In this document: piece after piece, positions 1 to 11,500 of the stretch
How positions within the stretch are numbered: position 1 is the first letter of the stretch
Layout of the letters: each line of letters opens with the position of its first letter
NCBI GenBank assembly: GCA_905221605.1
Contig: CAJNDS010002257.1
Coordinates: 1,302,922 to 1,366,921 of the forward strand
Reading direction: 5' to 3'
DNA from: Symbiodinium natans
Lineage: Eukaryota > Sar > Dinophyceae > Suessiales > Symbiodiniaceae
DNA: 64,000 bases
Notes under the pieces: model-generated
Told to the model about the DNA's origin: nothing
Database searches by the model: none
What the model saw: only the letters and a program-made list of their open reading frames with translations
Program-made: the position numbers and the translations under genes

Positions 1-159
1 CGCGGTTCTCTGATGGTCCATTGGGGTTTGAGTGCGTTGGGTCTTGGGGTTCTGGCAGATTCCTCAAACCATCATATGAGGAGTAGTTTTCCTTGTGGTT
101 GAATGCCCAAACTCGAGGCCCTAAACCTCAGACCCTAAACCCTAAACCCCTACGTAAAA

Positions 160-225
160 CTATACTCCCCTCAGAACGTTAGTAAAACAAGATTCTTTAT
201 AAAATAGAAACACAAAACACAAATA
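160..225 (+). mobile_element. Diverged copy related to the gene C intron 2 element
   Basis: CTATACTCCCCTCAGAACG followed by an AT-rich stretch matches the right end of the element at 37787-37898 over roughly 45 bases. The other end is not visible. Confidence 0.45.
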
Positions 226-360
226 ACGCCAAAGAAAGATATTGACATTGAAATGTGGTGTGGAAAAGCGCAGGCCCCACGACAGGCCCTTCTGCATAGA
301 AGCCCCTCGGACCCCTGCGACAGGCTCAATTTACCCAAAAACGCCCCCCAAAATAGAAAC

Positions 361-600
361 TAAAACCCTAAACTTCTAAACCCCTAAACCCCTAAACCCC
401 TAAAATCTAAACCCCAGCACCCCAAAACCCTAGCCCCTAAACGCCTAAACCCTAAACCCTAAACCCTAGACCCTAAACCCTAAACCCTAAACCCTACATA
501 CCCTCAGCCTCCGAAACCCCAAGCTGTTGAAGCCCCGAGCTTGAAGTGATTTAGGATTTAGGGTTTAGGGTTTAGGGTTTAGGGTTTAGGGTTTAGGATT
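361..600. repeat. CCCTAAA array facing a TTTAGGG array
   Basis: CCCTAAA units to about 498, then 40 bp of other sequence, then TTTAGGG units at 549-592: the orientation flips head to head within 100 bp. Confidence 0.85.
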
Positions 601-846
601 CAAGGTGATTGCGGTTGGTTTAGGGTTTAGTGTTTATGGTTTGGGATTAAGGAGTTTAAATCTGTGGGCTTTTGTGTAGATTGGGCCCTAACCCTAAACC
701 CTAAACCCCCAAACCCTACACCCCCTAAACCTCAAACCCTAAACCCCAAACCCCAAACCCCAAACCCTAGACCCTAAACCCTAAACCCTGAACCCTAAAC
801 CCTAAACCCTCAACGGCAACCCTAAACCCGAATCCCGGGTGGTGGC

Positions 847-915
847 CTGGGCTCTCTGCCACTCCTCGCGCGAGACCATGCCATCACCATTCGCGTCGAG
901 GCGGTCAAAGAGGTC
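847..915 (-). CDS. EF-hand exon (gene F)
   Basis: 69 bp after a CTCAG acceptor, encoding DLFDRLDANGDGMVSREEW and a short tail; GC donor CAG|GCCACC. The loop D-x-N-x-D-G-x-V-x-x-x-E has all calcium ligands of a canonical EF-hand. Flanks on both sides are TTTAGGG-type repeat, so the rest of the protein must be in other exons to the right and perhaps left. Which Ca-binding protein this is cannot be told. Confidence 0.7.
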
Positions 916-926
916 CTGAGGGGCTG

Positions 927-1105
927 GTTTAGGGTTTAGGGTTTCGGGTTTGGGGTTTAGGGTTTTGTGCTTAGGGTGTAGGGTTTAGGGTTTAGGGTTT
1001 AGGGTTTAGGGTTTAGGGTGTAGGGTGTAGGGAGTAGGGTTTAGGGTTTAGGGTTTAGGGTTTAGGGTTTAGGGTTTAGGGTTTAGGGTTTAGGGTTTAG
1101 GGTTT
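927..1105. repeat. TTTAGGG array
   Basis: Mostly perfect 7-bp units with a few GTGTAGG variants, directly beside the EF-hand exon. Confidence 0.95.
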
Positions 1106-1632
1106 AACCCATTGCACCCTTGAACCCTTTAACCCTCAGACCCTTGAACCCGTTTAGCCCTCAAACCCTAACTTTGCATGATTGGATGACAACCTTGAGG
1201 GTTTCAGGTTGCGGGCTGAGGGTCTAGGATTTAGAGTTACGAACCCGGATGAAAGGCTACAGCTCTCAACACAGAGGAGCACAGATCCAGCCTGAACTCT
1301 AAATCCCGACCCCCCCAAAAAAGTCTGAAAACCACAATCTCATCGCATTCACCCGCGAAAACTAGCCATCTAAACCCTGACAAGCGATGACATAAATCAT
1401 CCGAAGGGTCTATCTTCAAGCCCCCAGGCCTGCAACCCCTTGAAGCTCTAAAACCGTGAGCTTTCAACATCCGAACCCCAAAGCCTGAGAAAAACCCCTT
1501 AAGCCCCCAACGTACTAATCCCGAGCCTAAACCCCAAACCCTAAACCCCAAACCCTAAAGCCTAAACCCCAAGCCCTAAAGCCTGAACCCGAAACCCTAA
1601 ACCCTAAACCCTAAACCCAACACCCCTGGGGC

Positions 1633-1675
1633 CGCGCACGCCGGAGCGCATGCTGCCGGACAGGGGCATGCCAGC
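1633..1675 (-). CDS. Candidate exon (gene F?), AGMPLSGSMRSGVR
   Basis: A 43-bp GC-rich island between telomere-like arrays with a TTGAG acceptor and a GC donor. Frame AGMPLSGSMRSGVR is the most protein-like. No homologue in the window. Confidence 0.28.
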
Positions 1676-2618
1676 CTCAAGAACTCAAGGGTCTTAGGGG
1701 GGGGGGGGGGGGGGTGGAATTTAGGGTTTAGGGGCTTCGGGTTTAGGGATTTAGGCTTTAGGGTTCAGGGTTTAGGGGTTTAGGGTTTAGGGTTTAGGGT
1801 TTAGGGTTTAGGGTTTAGGGTTTAGGGTTTAGGGATTGGGGATTTAGGGTTTAGGGTTTTAGGGTTTAGGGGTTTAGGGTTTCGTTCGGGGTCTAGGGTT
1901 CAGGGTTCCTAAACCTTGAAACAAAAACCCTTAAGAAGCCCTGAGTGGGGCCCTATCTTGCCCGAGTGAGTGGGCAACATTTCTCAACCGCAAGCCTGCA
2001 ATCCGAAACCAAGGATCCGAAGAAAAGATCCTGAGATCCCAGTCCCAAACTCGTAAAACCAAAATCCTAAACTCCCCAAAAACCCAACAACCCAAACCCA
2101 AAAAAAAGTCCTAAACACCCAATAAACCTGAACCTTTGGATGCCACCAAAGCTCAAGTCCCCAAAATCCTGAGCCCAAAAGACAAATCCTGAATCCAACA
2201 CTCTAAACCCAATGTCCTAAAACCAAAAGCTCTAAGCCCAAAATCCTCAACCCCAAATCTGGGTTTAGGGTTTAGGGCTTAGGGTTTAGGTTCAGGGCTT
2301 AGGGCTGAGGGTTTACCCGTTTAGCCGATTACCCTACGTCCCAAAAAACCTCGACCAAGAAACCTCAGCACCCTGAGGCGCTCATCCTTTCGAGAATCTC
2401 ATCCCCTAAGCCCTAAACCCTAAACCCGAAACCTTAGAAACCTTAAACCCTTCAGTCCTAAATCCGAAACCCTTAGAACCCTTAAATGGCCCTTGAAGCC
2501 CTGGAACCCTTGAGTCCTAAACCCTAAACCCCTAAACCCCGAACGGAATTGGGTACTCAAGGTGTTGAGCCAGTGTAAGACTTGGGGTTTAGGGGCTGGG
2601 GTTGAGGGTTGAGGGTTG

Positions 2619-2736
2619 AGGGTTGAGGGTTTAGGGTTTAGGGTTTAGGGTTTAGGGTTTAGGGTTTAGGGTTTAGGGTTTAGGGTTTAGGGTTTAGGGT
2701 TTAGGGTTTAGGGTTTAGGGTTTAGGGTTTAGGGTT
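2619..2736. repeat. TTTAGGG array
   Basis: About 16 nearly perfect units, next to the hairpin at 2744. Confidence 0.95.
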
Positions 2737-2743
2737 ACCTCTC

Positions 2744-2783
2744 AGACCATCACGCAAAGTCAAGAGACTTTGCGTGATGGTCT
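2744..2783. repeat. Perfect 18-bp hairpin with 4-nt loop
   Basis: AGACCATCACGCAAAGTC, loop AAGA, then the exact inverse. It sits between a TTTAGGG array and a candidate exon. Confidence 0.9.
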
Positions 2784-2916
2784 CGGCAAAGATCGCCTTG
2801 CGACCCGCTTTTGCCCCAGGACGAAGTTCCCCCTCTTCTCGATGAAGTCCGTGGGGTTATCGACCACTGAAGCCTCTTTGAGCTCAGCTGGATGGCCAAA
2901 GCGCTCTGTCGAACTC
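2784..2916 (-). CDS. Candidate exon (gene F?), ELKEASVVDNPTDFIEK
   Basis: From a GGCAG|GAGTTCG acceptor the frame reads SSTERFGHPAELKEASVVDN then PTDFIEKRGNFVLGQKRVAR. The composition is protein-like and hydrophilic. The true donor is unclear (possibly at AAGCGG|GTCGC, about 2810), and a perfect 18-bp hairpin follows immediately at 2744-2783. Competing frames are also open, so the reading is tentative. Confidence 0.33.
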
Positions 2917-3964
2917 CTGCCAGGTCAGTCGGGGCTTCGACAAGTGAAGTGTTGCTAACGACTTCTGAGGTCGTGTACTTCGGCCCAGCCGTCCTTGAAC
3001 GAACAGAGACCCGTGCTTTTGGCAGGCTGCGACTCCGACCTGATTCGCAAAGATCCCGAGACAATTCACAGAGCCCAAGATCCTGAGCCCAAAATACTAG
3101 CCTCAAAAAGTCTAAACCCAAAACCCTAGAGCCCAGACACTAGACCCTCCACCCCGAAACCCGAAGCCGAAAACCGCAAGCCCTAAGCCCTAAACCCTCA
3201 GACCCGAACCCAAAACCGAGAACCCTCAGTCTGAAACCCAAACCCTAACCCGGAGCCAATACCCAGAACCTTAAAACCCTGCACCCCAAACCCAACCCCC
3301 AGAACCCTAAAACCCTTAAACCCTAAAACCCCCAAACCCCTAAACGCTAAACTCCCTTAAACCCTAAAACCCCCAAACCCCTAAACGCTAAACTCCCAGC
3401 CAAAAACACAAAACACTAATACGCAAAGCCCTAAGCCCCAATATCCTGGCCCCCAAAGGCAAAAACCCCTAGAACCCAAAAACCCTAAACCCTCAACCCT
3501 GCACTCCTAAACCCCAAGACGGTAAACCCTGAACCCCAAATAACTCAAAAACCCTCAAACCTAAGCCCGCCACAACCCTCGACCCTAAACCCTAATTCAT
3601 GCCCTCAACCCTAAACTACTAAGAACCCAAAACACTGAAACCCAAAATCCGCAAACCCCTAGACCCCAAAACCCCAAACCCTCAACCCTAAACAACTAAA
3701 CCCCAAAACCCTAAACCCTAAACCCTAAAACCTCTTAACCCTGACCTCCGAACCCTGAACTCCTTAACCCAAAACCCTAAAAGGCCAAACCCCTCATCCC
3801 TTGACCCCTCAACCCCCAAAACCCCAAAAGAAACAAACCCTAAACCCCAAACCCCAGTCCCCAAACCCCAACCCCCAAACCCTAAACCCTCAACCCTAAC
3901 CCCCAAACTCTAAACCCTGATTTATACCCCACAACCCAAAACCCGAAACCGAATCCTTTCCCGG

Positions 3965-4020
3965 GGCCCCCAGCGACGCCGCCAGCGCCCCTGGACATTC
4001 CAAGGCCACCCTGCCACAAT
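3965..4020 (-). other. Unique GC-rich island, possible small exon
   Basis: A GGCAG|GGTGGCC acceptor-like site leads into a Gly-rich reading (GGLGMSRGAGGVAGGPG). Surrounded by degenerate CCCTAAA repeat. Supported only by contrast with its surroundings. Confidence 0.22.
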
Positions 4021-4153
4021 TTGTGGTTTTTGGGTTCAGGGTTTGGGGTTTAGGATTTAGGGTTTAGGGTTTGGGGTTTGGGGTTTGGGGTTTAGGGTTT
4101 GGGGTTAGGGTGTTTGTTTTGGTCTGGGATCTCCGGGTGTGAGGGTTTAGGTT

Positions 4154-4251
4154 GGGACGTTCCCGCCTTATTCGAACAGCTCCTCAATAGGGATGGTAGT
4201 ACCCCCTATTGTAATCCCGAGTAAGGACTGTTAGTATAAGGGGGAACATCC
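4154..4251. mobile_element. Miniature inverted-repeat element, family 1, copy 1
   Basis: Starts GGGACGTTCCCGCCTTAT and ends AGTATAAGGGGGAACATCC, with AACAG(C)TCCT / AGGACTGTT inside. About 98 bp; no coding capacity. Confidence 0.7.
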
Positions 4252-4389
4252 TAAGGTTTAGGGTTAGGGCTCGTGGCTCGGGGTTGAGTAGGGTTTAGGG
4301 TTCAGGGTTTAGGGTTTAGGGTTTGGGGTTTAGGGTTTAGGGTTCTAGGGTGAATGTTCTTGTTTGGGGTTCTGCGTTTGGAGCTTGCG

Positions 4390-4490
4390 ATGTCAGACTC
4401 GGTCACGCCACTCTTAATCGCTTGGCTTTTCATCGCCTGGAACTGCCCGAGCTCTAGGAGCTCGGGACTAGACTCGCTAGACTTGCAGAG
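4390..4490 (-). CDS. Candidate exon (gene F?), ELLELGQFQAMKSQAIKSG
   Basis: Unique sequence between gene E's stop and a TTTAGGG array; the frame reads SSESSPELLELGQFQAMKSQ then AIKSGVTESDIASSKR. Edges are approximate. It contains a 9-bp palindrome (4446-4466). Product not recognised. Confidence 0.38.
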
Positions 4491-4525
4491 TGGTGCAAGT
4501 ATAAGTGACATACAGTTTCATGCGT

Positions 4526-4586
4526 CTGTATGTGTATGCATACGTGCGTGCCTACATACATACATACGTACGTACAGACATACCTA
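4526..4586. repeat. CATA/CGTA microsatellite
   Basis: TACATACATACATACGTACG-type units just downstream of gene E's stop codon. Confidence 0.9.
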
Positions 4587-4613
4587 TTATGTCCCTTACC
4601 TGCGGCTGATACA

Positions 4614-4709
4614 TCACTCAGACCCCACCTCGTCGCGCTTGCGGCCGCACTTTCTGCAGAACGCTGCGTCGTCCGCGTACACATTGCCGCAAGCCGGGCA
4701 GGTGGCGTT
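4614..4709 (-). CDS. Gene E terminal exon (zinc ribbon)
   Basis: 96 bp after a strong acceptor TTTTTGCAG. Four cysteines in CxxC pairs followed by a basic GRKRDE tail and TGA. Confidence 0.68.
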   Translation of the reverse strand, partial: NATCPACGNVYADDAAFCRKCGRKRDEVGSE

Positions 4710-5872
4710 CTGCAAAAACATGCTGAATTCAATAGAATGATACCATGGTTATACTCATATAGGCAGTCTAAGGAAGAATGTGGTTTGGGGGTTAGGGTTT
4801 GGGTTGAGGGTTTAGGGTTCGGGGTTTCGGGTTGAGTGTTTAGGGTTTAGGTTCTTCTCTCTTTCTCACTCTCGCGCTCGTGGTTCCGAAGGTTTGGTGC
4901 CTTTCTATGAGGGGGTCGTACACAGGGTAGTCCGACTACAGCACTAAAACCATAAACCCTAACCCCTACACCCTCAACCCTTAACCCTAAACTCATGTCC
5001 CTCCTTTTAAGAGGCATTGGGCCCTTTTTAAGGTCCTTGAGAGGGGCTTAAGGGGTGAGGGGAAGGGGGGGTGTATAGGGTTTAAGACTCGCACCCCTAT
5101 GGTTGTACCCCTAAAAGGTTTCCCTGAATATCATCTTAATATGGCCATATGCTACCATAGGGATCTTTAAATAGGGTCCCCAAACCCAAGGGTACCACCC
5201 CATGGGTTGGCTCAACTTGCCCTGCTCCGCTCCACGTGACAGCCAGTAGACCAGGTTCTTGGCTGCACTCAGGAGGGTAGCTATGAATTAAACTTTTAGC
5301 TGCCTTAATAAGAAACCCAATAAAACCAAAAAAGGCAAGGATCTAAAGTTACAGTAAAGTACCACAAAGAGGTTCCCTGCGCTGGGCAGCTTGATGCCGG
5401 CGCCTGCCCAATTGTTGGGCTTACTGCGGCAGTAGCTGTCCAAGCCGGCCTCATCGCCGGTGATTCCCGCGCCGGTGGCGAACGGCTCCAACAGAATGAC
5501 GCGCTTGTAGGCCAAATCGGCCTGAAAAAATCGGCTTCCCAAGTCTCGCACGGCAAGGGTTAGGACCCCACAAGGCTCCGAAGCTTCCCAAACAGCTCAC
5601 GACAGTGCCGTCGGCCCGAAGGCGCTGTTGTACGTCAGTCTCGGGGCACCGTCCTGGTGGAACACAAGCCCGCCCCCTTCCTTCTAAGGAACCCCAAACC
5701 CCAAATCCCTCAACCCTACCCTGCACCCTAAACCCTAAACCCTAAACCCTAAACCCTAAACCCTAAACCCTAAACCCTAAACCCTAAACCCTAAACCCAA
5801 CTGCAAAGACCGTAAAGATCCCCGACCCTCTGCTTCCAGTTGGATACTGGGGAATCAAGGAATCGGCTCCGC
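4614..5872 (-). CDS. Gene E (3' part): protein with C-terminal zinc ribbon, last four exons
   Basis: Four minus-strand exons join in frame: 5837-5872 (GADSLIPQYPT), 5601-5653 (RCPETDVQQRLRADGTV), 5381-5521 (ADLAYKRVILLEPFATGAGI and on to KLPS) and 4614-4709, which encodes NATCPACGNVYADDAAFCRK, then CGRKRDEVGSE and TGA. The CPAC...CRKC pairs (CxxC-x11-CxxC) form a short zinc ribbon at the very C-terminus, a pattern I recall as frequent in dinoflagellate proteins. The upstream part of the gene is not resolved; possible exons lie near 6904-6985 and 7130-7215. No enzyme or pathway is recognised. Confidence 0.55.
5381..5521 (-). CDS. Gene E exon, ADLAYKRVILLEPF segment
   Basis: 141 bp after a TTTTTTCAG acceptor, phase 0 at both ends, GC donor AGC|GCAGGG. 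Family not recognised. Confidence 0.6.
5601..5653 (-). CDS. Gene E exon, CPETDVQQRLRADGTV segment
   Basis: 53 bp between CACCAG and a GT donor (GTC|GTGAG); it joins in frame to the following exon. Chosen by phase only. Confidence 0.42.
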
Positions 5873-5985
5873 CTCGTCTTTCACACTCAGAGCAAGCATA
5901 AGTCGTAAACCCTAAACCCTAAACCCTAAACCCTAAACCCTAAACCCTAAACCCTAAACCCTAAACCCTAAACCCTAAACCCTAG
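5709..5985. repeat. Two CCCTAAA arrays around a 100-bp island
   Basis: Perfect units at 5709-5799 and 5908-5985; the island between carries a candidate exon of gene E. Confidence 0.9.
5837..5872 (-). CDS. Gene E candidate exon, GADSLIPQYPT segment
   Basis: 36 bp between CGAG|GCGG and ACTG|GAAG, lodged between two CCCTAAA arrays (5709-5799 and 5908-5985). Supported only by phase and by its non-repeat sequence. Confidence 0.28.
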
Positions 5986-6903
5986 CTAAACCCCAACACC
6001 ATCCTGAACCCTTACAAGCCTACACCCCTTGATCCCCTGAACCCTGAACCCCTAGTTAATCCCTGAACCCCCCAAACCCTAAACCCTACACGCCTAACAA
6101 TTAAACAACCCCGAACCCTAAATCCTAAAACTGAAGGCCAAAACCCGAGCCCCAAACCTAGAAGCCTAAAAGCCACCCCTAAACCCCAACCCCCTAATCC
6201 CTGAACCCCTAGACTCTCCCTAAAACGCTAAAGCTGTGCACCCCTAACCCCTCAAATCCTAAACCCTAAACCCCTAAACCCCAGAGCCCGAACCCTAAAC
6301 CCTAAAACCCCAAACCCCTAGCCCCTAGATCCCTAAACCCTAAGCCCCTAAAGCCCTAAACCCTAAGACACTAAAGCGCCCAAACCATAAATCCTTGTTC
6401 AACACTAAAACCCTAAACCCCTGAACCCCTAACCCCTTGATCCCTGAACCCTATTAAAACCCTAATCCCTAAAAAACCTAAACCCCTAAACCCTAAAACC
6501 CTAAACCGTAACCCCCCTAGACAGTAAAACCCCAACCCCCTAGACCCTGAAACCCTAAACCCCCCTAAATCCCTACAACCCCAAACCCTCTCAAACCCTA
6601 AACCCAAACCCTAAAACCTTGAACCCCAAACCCCCTAACCGCTCAACCCCTAAAACCGACAACCCTACACCCCTAAACTTATTAAACCCCAAAACCCTAG
6701 CCCCAAACCATAAACCGTAAACCCCCAAACACTGCCTGCCCCAAACCCTTAGCCCTAAACCCTTAAACCCAAAACCCCAAACCCTAAAACCCACCCTAAA
6801 CCATGAACCCTAAACCTCTAAACACTTGCCCTAAACCCTAAACCCTAGCCCTAAACCCTGGCCCTAAACCCTAAACCCTAAACCCCTCAACCCGAATCTC
6901 CCC

Positions 6904-7215
6904 ACCATGGAGGGCTCCATGGAGGGCTTCCGCGCACGCCGCGCGGCCCTGGCAGCCAAGACAACCGGAGGTCGGAGATCTCTCGGGTTTGGGGTTCAGG
7001 GTGTCGGGTTTAGGGTTTAGGGTTTAGGGTGTTCTGTTTAGGGTTCAGGGTTCAGGGTTCAGGGTTCAGGGTTCAGGGTTCAGGGTTCAGGGTTCAGGGT
7101 TTCGGGTTTAGGGTTTAGGGTTTAGGCCCAATTTTTCTTCTTTTTCGCAGCCCTTTTGAGGAAGGCCTCAGCTGCGGACCCACGGCAGCGCCGCCGCGGG
7201 CGCTGAGCCACAGAG
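6904..7215 (-). other. Two unique-sequence islands, possible gene E exons
   Basis: Islands of GC-rich unique sequence at 6904-6985 and 7130-7215 stand out from the telomere-like background. On the minus strand the right island reads RGSAAEAFLKRAAKKKKNW and ends TGG|GCCTAAACC, a good GC donor into repeat. The left island is open in all three minus frames, so its frame is undecided. Confidence 0.3.
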
Positions 7216-8460
7216 CCGACGCGGCAGAGGGTTTTGGGGGGGGATTTGGGGGGGCTTTTAGGGGGCTTTTTAGCGGGCTTTAGTGGGGGGCTTTTAAGGG
7301 GGCTTTTAAGGGGGCTTTTAAGGGGGTTTTTAAGGGGGCTTTTAGGGCTTTTAAGGGGGCTTTTAAGGGGGCCTTTAAGGGGGCTTCTTAAGGGGTTTGC
7401 GGGGTTTCGGAGTTTTAGGGTGGCGCGCAGGGTGAGGCGACTAAGGTTTGGGGGATTGAGCCCCCAAACCTAAAAACCCGAAACGGCGGTCTAGGGTTTA
7501 GGGCTTAGGGTTCAGGATTTGGGGTTTTGGGGTTTGGGGGTTAGGAGGTTTAGGGCTTTAGGGTGCCTTGAGACCAGGATTGAAGGGTGGCTTTGGTGTA
7601 GGTTTAGGGCTTTGGCTTGCTTTCGTTGTCCAGGCCCCTCCCGCCGCACCTCTTGCAGACCCTGAACCCTTAAAGCCTTAAACCTAAACCCCAGAGCCAC
7701 AAACTGTCTATTAACGTGTGTGGCTTCGGGTTTAGGGTTAGGGTTTTGGGTTTCGGGTTTTGGATTAGGGTTTTGGGTGAGGGGTTTGCGTTTATCCTTA
7801 CCAGGGTTTCCATTTCTTGTAGGGTTTCGGGCTTAGGGTTTAGGGTCTCGGGTCTTTTCAACTACTAAACCCTAAACCCTGAACCCTAAACCCTAAACCC
7901 TAAACCCTAATTAGCCCCTCAAACCCCCCCAAACTCCGACTGCTTCACCTTCAGCTCTCTGACCCCTGAACCCTCAAACCCTACGAACCGAAAACCCAAA
8001 ACCTTAAACCCCAAGCCCTAAACCCTAAACCCTAAGCCCTAAACCCTAAACCCTGAGCCCTAAACCCTAAACCCTAAGCCCTAAACCCAAAACTCCAAAA
8101 CCTGACACCACGTTTTGACCAAAGGGGTCTGCGTGTGCTCCCCTCATTTCGCCCATCTTCCTATGGAAGGCATGGGGCTGCGAAGACAAAGACTTCGGGT
8201 TTAGGGTTTAGGGTTTAGGGTTTCGGGTTTAGGACATTGTCAGACGCAGTATAACAAAAATCGGCACGTTGTGCCTGGCCCGACCGCCGTTTTGCGGGCG
8301 ACCTGAAAAATAAAGTTCAAAACCCTCCGCCGAAGCCCTAGATGCAACTGGGTTCAGCGTTTCGGGCTTACGGCCTTAGGGTTTAGGGTTTAGGGTTTAG
8401 TGTCAGAGTAGCTGCTAAGGGTAGGGTGACCTGGCGTCACGCCGCGGCAGAGGATAGGGT

Positions 8461-8511
8461 CTACTCTCTGTATGCCGTTAGAAGCTCCTGGGCGGCCACG
8501 GCGAACTCCTC
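8461..8511 (-). CDS. Gene A exon 16 (terminal)
   Basis: 51 bp encoding EEFAVAAQELLTAYRE and a TAG stop. Same length as the last exon of gene B and homologous to the C-terminus of gene C. The intron before it is about 2.6 kb. Confidence 0.83.
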   Translation of the reverse strand, partial: EEFAVAAQELLTAYRE

Positions 8512-11500
8512 CTTGGTTCGAGAGTTTATGGTTTAAGGTTAAGGGTTTAAGGTTTAGGGTTTAGGGTTTAGGGTTTAGGGTTGAGGGTGCAGCATCGGTC
8601 AGCTGAACGCAATAGTATGAAGACATGCCCAGCCCAAAGCCACCCAATCACAAAAAACAGCGAAACCAAACCGGAGCCAGCCCAAGCCAAGCCAAAGCCA
8701 CTCAAAACTCACATGCGACACATTTTTAGAGGGCACTTAGGTTAGAACACAAAGAATGCTCGGCACATTTGCGACTTGTCAACTCTTGGCGAACTTCGCG
8801 AACCTTGGCTTTGGGTCACTTGGAACATGGGGCGATTCGAGAGACGTAGGACACTAGGAAACGCCTGCTGGCCGCTTTCAGTGGTTGGACTTGTGGGTCA
8901 CTTGGGGCCAGAAGGCAAAGGACATCCCCCCAATTTTGCGCAGGGCAGAGGGGCCCTCTCAGAAAACCCAGGGGTGTGAGCAGCCTCCAGATTTTTGAAG
9001 GGGTGCCAAGGATCTCCCTCAGTTGGGGCCAGAAGGCAAAATAACCCCCCTTTACGCTTTGACCAAAAAAAAACCCTCTCATAGAAAATTCTAGGGTGTG
9101 CTCAGCAGGCAAAGGACCCCCCCCTCAGGTTTTTGCGCAACAGGCGTGAACAGCCTCCAGGTTTTTGAAAGTCACTTGGGGCCAGAAGGCATACCCGAAC
9201 AAAAAAACGAAAAGGCTGAGAAGCCTTCCAAAGGGTCTGGGGGCCTCCCACGTGCCAGACGCTCGGGAGAGCCTTTAGAGGGGCTCGGGGTTTCAGGGCC
9301 AGGTCAAAAATGGCCCAGAAGGCAAAGGGCGCTTGGCGACCAAGCTTGGCGAACCCTCAGGCGTGCGGTGGGCAGCTCAGCAGAGCCTGCCATGGTCTCG
9401 CTGAGCGCTCGACGACGCCCGCCGACCCAACAGAGGTGAGAGGGGTGGCGGGCGGGGTTAGTGTGTAGGGTTTAGGGTTTAGTGACCCTAAACCCTACGC
9501 TTCAGGCCGAAACCCAACCTTTTGGGTTCAGAGTTCAGGATTTAGGGTTTAGGGTCTAGCATTTAAGGCTTAAGCTATTGCAGGGTTTTTGTCCCCAGCC
9601 CCCCCCCCCACCCCCCATAACAACCCCAACCCTGTAACCCTGCAAACCTTATGAATCCTATACACCCTTAAAACCCTATAAAACCTACATAACCCTATAT
9701 AACCCTGTAAACCTACATAACCCTAGATATTGGTAGTGAAACAGCCGCGGGGGTGTCTCTAGAATCAACCTCGATTTTGGGTGGCTTTTTGCCGGAATTT
9801 TGCCCCCCGATCCGTCTGCGGCGGCGGGTAGTCTTTGCTTGACCGACTCCAAATGTGAACCCCCCCCCCCCAGGGCCCAAAGGGCCCCATGGCCTGAGAA
9901 CACTAGCCCAAGAAGCCCTACGTAGCCCTGCGTGACCCTGTATAACCCTATATAACCCGCATATATACCCCCCATAAAACCTTGTAAACCACCCTAGAAT
10001 CCTAGAAGCCCTAGATATCCCTATACAACCCAAGATAACCCTGTATAACCCTATATCACCCGATAAAACGTATATAACCCTGTAGCCCCTGTAAACCCTC
10101 TATAAACCCTAAACCCTAAGCACTGCAAGCTTTGGGGCGGTGTTAAATGGTTCATTAGGCCACCCCAAGGCGGACCAGGAACTTGAGCGTCCCCACCCTC
10201 TACCCTGAACCCTAAACTCTACACTCCAAACCCTAAACCCTAAACCCTAAACCCCAGAAACCCATCTCGCCCCAGGATTTGGCAAAAGGAAGCCAAGCCC
10301 CAAACCCTAAACTCTAAACTCTACATCCCAAAAAGGGGGGCTTCAGGGTTTAGTATAGGAGGTAGACAAAGATAAAAAGATACCTAAACTCCTAAGCCGT
10401 TCAACCTTGATTGTCCGAAATCCCCCAACCCAAATGCCGACGGCACAGCCCTGCGGCCCTGAACCTCGACGCCCGAAAAGGCGAACCCTGGGACCTTGAA
10501 ACCCTGAAGACCCCTCCTGCACTTCAGGTTTCAACCCCTAGCTACAGAGTAGAATTCCTCAACAACACATTTCAGAAAACAACCAAAAAAAAAAACACCT
10601 CAAAACCCGCAATCCCGAAAAAACAACCACCAAACCCCTAAACCCCCCCCCCCCCCCAACCCGCTGGACCCTTGGCCCCCGGACCCTACACCTTAAACCT
10701 AAACCCCTGAACCCTAAACCCCTAAACCCTAAACCCTAAACCCCTAAACCCCTAAACCCTCATCCCTAAACCCTAAACCCCGAAACCCTAAACCCTAAAC
10801 CCATGAGCCCCCAAACCCCAAACCCTAAACCCCAAAACCATAAACCCCTAAACCCTAAACCCCAAACCCAATACCCCTAAACCCCTAAACCCTCATGCCT
10901 AAACCCTCGACCCTCAAACCCTGAAACCTCAAACCCTAAAACCTCAAACCCTCACACCCTAAAACCTCAAACCCGCAAACCCTCACATCCTAAAACCTCA
11001 AACCCTCAAACCCTAAAACCTCAAACCCTAAGACCTCAAACCCTATACCTAGGGGACCAGGTCGAGTCCAGCCACCCCGCCCCGGCAGACGTCGTTCACG
11101 CAGTCGTTCAGGAGGTCCACAGCCTCTCCCTGTGCTGCTCCTTGGACACTATTGGGGTTTAGGGTTTAGGGTTTAGGGTTTAGGGGTTAGAGGTTGGGGT
11201 TTAGGGTTTAAGGTTTAAGGTTTGGGGTGTAAGGTTTGGGGTTTGGGGTTTGGGGTTTGGGGTTTGGGGTTTGGGGTTTGGGGTTTGGGGTGTAAGGTTT
11301 GCCTCTCCCTGTGCTGCTCCTTGAGCACTATGGGGGTGGTTTTGGGTTTGGGGGTTTTAGGGTATGAGGTTAAGGGTTTGGGGTTTTGGGCTTGGGGTTT
11401 AGGGGTTTTAGGGTTTTAGGGTTTGGGCTTGAGGGGTTCGGGGTTGAGGGTGGGTTTGGCTTTTGCCTGGGCTTCCCCGTAAGGGGCTTGGGGGTTTTGG

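Noticed and set aside
7140-7160. Plus-strand acceptor TTTTTCTTCTTTTTCGCAG
   Set aside because: The pyrimidine run is better read as a Lys-rich minus-strand coding end (KKKKNW); no plus-strand exon follows convincingly.
9590-10110. AACCCTATATAACCC-rich stretch as a separate satellite
   Set aside because: It looks like decayed CCCTAAA repeat in the last intron of gene A, with no fixed unit.
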